Shown here piece by piece: positions 6,429 to 8,264 of a stretch of DNA of 8,264 nucleotides. Under the pieces are notes generated by a model. It made no database searches. It was not told where the DNA came from and was given only the letters and a program-made list of their open reading frames with translations. The position numbers and the translations under genes were made by a program. The DNA comes from Alphaproteobacteria bacterium. Lineage in GTDB: Bacteria > Pseudomonadota > Alphaproteobacteria > CBDBCS01 > JAHZLG01. Location: assembly GCA_022599995.1 (NCBI GenBank), contig JAHZLG010000212.1, forward strand, positions 1 to 8,264. The letters are read 5' to 3'. Positions within the stretch are counted from its first letter, which is position 1; each line of letters starts with the position of its first letter.

Positions 6429-6492
6429 CCACTCAGTGGTGCTGCTGCTTGGTGGTGGTGCCGTTCAGCGGTGTTGCCACTCAGTGGTGTGG
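6429..6492. repeat. 16-bp array of small palindromes after gcvP
   Basis: Units of 16 bp start at 6429, 6445 (degenerate), 6461 and 6477. Units 1 and 4 contain CCACTCAGTGG and unit 3 contains CCGTTCAGCGG, a variant in which both arms have changed so that the inverted symmetry is kept. The array lies between the convergent gcvP and the NHLP-like gene and leads directly into the hairpin at 6487-6515. Confidence 0.75.
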
Positions 6493-6515
6493 GGGGGCAC
6501 TCTGCCCCCCCACAC
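6487..6515. terminator. Perfect 13-bp GC-rich hairpin between convergent genes
   Basis: GTGTGGGGGGGCA (6487-6499) pairs perfectly with TGCCCCCCCACAC (6503-6515) around a 3-nt loop. It lies 89 bp after the gcvP stop and 11 bp beyond the stop of the convergent minus-strand gene, a typical place for a bidirectional transcription end. There is no U-run on either strand, so it is not a textbook intrinsic terminator; it may stall polymerase or protect 3' ends. Confidence 0.45.
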
Positions 6516-6526
6516 CCGGGTTGGGA

Positions 6527-6820
6527 TTAGACTTGGTCGGGACCAGGCAAGACAATATGAATCATGCTGTCGGTGTTGAAGTGCAGAATGACTGTTGCCC
6601 CTTCGGGAATAGCAAGACCTGCTTCGCGCAACCGGTCGGCCGGGTTTTCGTCGATCTGCTGTTTGAATGCTGTGTCGCTGTAGTAGCGGGTTACAATATC
6701 GCGAAACACGTCTTGGCTTTGGGTAAGCTCGTCTTGGGACAATTCGTCAAAAGCGATGACGAAGTCCTCGGCTTCGTTGGATACGGGGTTGGCGGTGACT
6801 GAGTCGTTGGTATCGGACAT
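6527..6820 (-). CDS. NHLP-type (nitrile hydratase leader-like) small protein, no core peptide
   Basis: A 97-residue acidic protein without cysteine. The layout matches the NHLP leader family: an N-terminal tail, a helical segment with TRYYSDTAFKQQIDENPADR (44-63), then LREAGLAIPEGATVILH (64-80) and the closing strand MIHIVLPGPD (86-95). In known NHLP precursors such a leader is followed by a Gly-Gly or similar cleavage site and a variable core that becomes a peptide natural product; in nitrile hydratase alpha the same fold carries a CxxCSC metal site. Here the protein stops right after VLPGPDQV, with no Gly-Gly, no core and no metal site. No modification enzyme, protease or exporter gene is in view. 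The start at 6820 has no clear Shine-Dalgarno, and the 5' leader is strongly pyrimidine-rich (complement of 6838-6869). The family call is from pattern memory; the function is unknown. Confidence 0.75.
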   Translation of the reverse strand: MSDTNDSVTANPVSNEAEDFVIAFDELSQDELTQSQDVFRDIVTRYYSDTAFKQQIDENPADRLREAGLAIPEGATVILHFNTDSMIHIVLPGPDQV

Positions 6821-6997
6821 TGTAAATTTCTGGAATCAGGGAAGAGGGAGGAAAAGGGGTAAGAGAAAGCAAGCAATACGACAACGGCAAACGCAACGAA
6901 TGCTATCATCGCTGTTGTTGTTCCTCGCTTGGGGAAGAGAGGGCTCGGCGCGGGATATGATCCGGCAATACGGGGGACGGGGAAGAAGGCGCGGGGC

Positions 6998-7024
6998 AAA
7001 AAGCCACAAGATCACATGTTGGCT
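6998..7024 (-). terminator. Probable intrinsic terminator overlapping the hydrolase stop
   Basis: On the minus strand AGCCA (7024-7020) pairs with TGGCT (7006-7002), extended by CA/TG past one bulged base, with an 8-nt loop, and is followed by a run of five T (7002-6998, the first of them in the stem). The stem begins inside the last codons of the FAH-family gene and contains its TGA. It would separate that gene from the NHLP-like gene downstream. Confidence 0.5.
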
Positions 7025-7866
7025 GGGACGGTGCGACGTGTTTGTGTGCCAAGCTCGCCTATCTCCATGACAATGGTCTGATCAGCGGTCAAGAATACAG
7101 GGGTTGGTTTGATACCTGCCCCGACGCCGGGGGGTGTCCCGGTAGTGATGACGTCTCCGGGCAGGAGGGTCATAAATTGTGACAGGTAAGAAACAAGGAA
7201 GGGGATTTGAAAGATCATGCTGCTCGACGAGCCATCTTGCCGCGTCACCCCATCAACGGACAGCTTCAAGGCAACGTTATGCACATCGGTCACATCTCTT
7301 GGCATTGCCATGAAGGGGCCTAACGAACCAAATCCGTCGTGACTTTTGCCTTTGGTAAATTGTCCACAGCGGCGTAGTTGGAATGCCCGCTCGGAAACGT
7401 CAATGCAACCCATATAGCCAGCGATGTGCTGATGGGCGTCGGATTCTGATACGTATTTGGCACGTTTGCCAATGACCACCGCGACTTCGGCTTCCCAGTC
7501 TGTATGGGTTGCGCCACGGGGAATTTCAAGATCATCGTTGGGGCCACAAATAGCTGACAGTGCTTTGTGAAAGACGATCGGCTCGGCAGGGGGTTCCATG
7601 CCGGTTTCTTTTGCATGGTCGGCGTAGTTCAAGCCGATGCCGAGGAATTTGCCCACCCCACTGATAGGCGCCCCGAGACGAACGGCGGGGTCGACAACTG
7701 GCAGTGCCGCAAGGTCGACGGTCGATTCAAGGTGATTAAGGGTGGTCGGGTCGAGGAATTTGCCCACCCAGTCCGGCACAAGGGTTGAGGCATCTCGAAT
7801 AACACCATTCTCATCGAGGATGGCGGGGGTTTCTGCTCCGAGTTCACCGTAACGGACAAGGCGCAT
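7012..7866 (-). CDS. Fumarylacetoacetate hydrolase (FAH) family protein
   Basis: A 284-residue enzyme of the FAH superfamily, which cleaves C-C bonds or decarboxylates small 2-oxo or beta-dicarbonyl acids using a divalent metal. Seen: GIGLNYADHAKETG (76-89), a PIVFHKALSAICGP segment (96-109), DWEAEVAVVIG (123-133) with likely metal ligands Glu125 and Glu127, IDVSER (155-160) with the third ligand Asp156, GQFTKGKSHDGFGSLGP (168-184) and SYLSQFMTLLPGDVITTGTP (226-245). This is the pattern of the shorter bacterial members annotated as ureidoglycolate lyase, acylpyruvase or 2-keto-4-pentenoate hydratase-like; the substrate cannot be told from sequence. Start: ATG 7866 has AAGGAG (7877-7872) 5 nt upstream, better than an in-frame ATG at 7908. 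It has its own promoter and terminator, so it seems to be a single-gene unit between lpd and the NHLP-like gene. No link to glycine cleavage is evident. Confidence 0.92.
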   Translation of the reverse strand: MRLVRYGELGAETPAILDENGVIRDASTLVPDWVGKFLDPTTLNHLESTVDLAALPVVDPAVRLGAPISGVGKFLGIGLNYADHAKETGMEPPAEPIVFHKALSAICGPNDDLEIPRGATHTDWEAEVAVVIGKRAKYVSESDAHQHIAGYMGCIDVSERAFQLRRCGQFTKGKSHDGFGSLGPFMAMPRDVTDVHNVALKLSVDGVTRQDGSSSSMIFQIPFLVSYLSQFMTLLPGDVITTGTPPGVGAGIKPTPVFLTADQTIVMEIGELGTQTRRTVPANM

Positions 7867-7906
7867 TGAGTCTCCTTCATGGGTAGGGGGCACGTAACAC
7901 GATGCC

Positions 7907-7935
7907 ACTATAGGCGTGCAGGCAGTCCATCACAA
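7907..7935 (-). promoter_or_regulatory. Promoter of the FAH-family gene
   Basis: On the minus strand TTGTGA (7935-7930) and TATAGT (7912-7907, one mismatch from TATAAT) are exactly 17 bp apart. Transcription would start near 7900, giving a leader of about 33 nt with the AAGGAG ribosome site. The spacing and -10 match are good; the -35 has four of six consensus bases. Confidence 0.6.
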
Positions 7936-8062
7936 TGGACGCAACTCCGTTGTCGCAAGCGATGCAGGTAATCCGTGATTCCAGACCAAACGACTCGGCG
8001 GGAGTGGAAAGATCGGGGAGGCGGGAGGGAGCAGCATGCGCACGGAGGGGCTGCCGGATGCC

Positions 8063-8264
8063 CTATATATGAATAGCGCGCCCATAGGCTTGCAGAGTCG
8101 ACTCGTGGAGCATCTCAGAAAGGGTAGGGTGCGGAAACACGGTGTGCATGAATTCCTCTTCGGTTGCTTCTAAGGTCATGCCCAGCACGAAATTACTGAT
8201 GAGCTCGGTGACCTCACTGCCGACAAGGTGCGCACCGAGCAGAGCCCCTGTTTTGGCATCGAAC
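8063..8264 (-). CDS. lpd: Dihydrolipoyl dehydrogenase, C-terminal 66 residues (5' part beyond right edge)
   Basis: The minus-strand frame entering from the right edge ends with TAG at 8065-8063. It reads GALLGAHLVGSEVTELISNF, then LEATEEEFMHTVFPHPTLSE and MLHESTLQAYGRAIHI, the dimerisation-domain end of dihydrolipoamide dehydrogenase. The catalytic His-Glu pair of the family is present in HPTLSE. Lpd reoxidises dihydrolipoyl groups with FAD and NAD+; it serves the glycine cleavage system as L protein and also the 2-oxoacid dehydrogenase complexes, and from this fragment one cannot tell whether this copy is dedicated. EEEFMHTVFPHPTLSEMLHE is close to alphaproteobacterial versions. About 196 bp, including a promoter, separate it from the FAH-family gene, so the two are probably not co-translated. 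Confidence 0.93.
   Translation of the reverse strand, partial: FDAKTGALLGAHLVGSEVTELISNFVLGMTLEATEEEFMHTVFPHPTLSEMLHESTLQAYGRAIHI

Noticed and set aside
6027..6530. 167-codon plus-strand frame over the gcvP 3' end
   Set aside because: It overlaps the conserved GcvP C-terminus in another frame and runs into the palindromic repeats; no family resemblance.
6691..6999. Minus-strand frame with a hydrophobic, membrane-like stretch (AMIAFVAFAVVVLLAF)
   Set aside because: It overlaps the NHLP-like gene in another frame, and its C-terminal half is a low-complexity Pro/Thr/Ser shadow. The hydrophobic part comes from the pyrimidine-rich leader, and no ribosome site is visible.

Overview
The window is a glycine cleavage locus from what is most likely an alphaproteobacterium. 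The assignment rests on protein style: the LipB fragment has a VYTAG-I-SA motif, and the C-terminus of dihydrolipoyl dehydrogenase carries HTVFPHPTLSEMLHES and ends YGRAIH. Both look alphaproteobacterial from memory of these families. No database search was possible and the genus is unknown.

Layout from left to right: (1) a 3'-truncated lipB on the minus strand (octanoyltransferase, which supplies octanoyl groups that become the lipoyl cofactor); (2) a divergent intergenic region of about 0.9 kb with two unrelated minisatellites, candidate promoters in both directions and a tandem glycine riboswitch with unusually large peripheral arms; (3) gcvT, gcvH and a single-chain gcvP, all on the plus strand and presumably one riboswitch-controlled operon; (4) a short convergent spacer with a 16-bp repeat array and a perfect 13-bp GC-rich hairpin; (5) on the minus strand, a 97-residue protein resembling the leader part of nitrile hydratase-type (NHLP) peptide precursors but with no core peptide, then a fumarylacetoacetate hydrolase-family gene with its own promoter and a terminator; (6) the 3' end of lpd on the minus strand, entering from the right edge.

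The genes fit together as follows. GcvP decarboxylates glycine and loads aminomethyl onto the lipoyl arm of GcvH. GcvT passes the one-carbon unit to tetrahydrofolate. Lpd reoxidises the arm, and LipB helps install it. Thus all four activities (P, H, T, L) plus a lipoylation enzyme lie within about 8 kb, with the T-H-P operon under apparent glycine control.

A recurring feature is short tandem-repeat expansion, both between genes and in frame inside them: a Pro-rich insert in LipB, a CAAG run in gcvT, 15-bp and 18-bp repeats in gcvP, minisatellites beside lipB and gcvP, and a 22-nt duplication inside the riboswitch. The observations most worth following are the enlarged riboswitch arms, the orphan NHLP-like peptide and the repeat insert in GcvP. 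I found no CRISPR array, insertion sequence, tRNA or rRNA.
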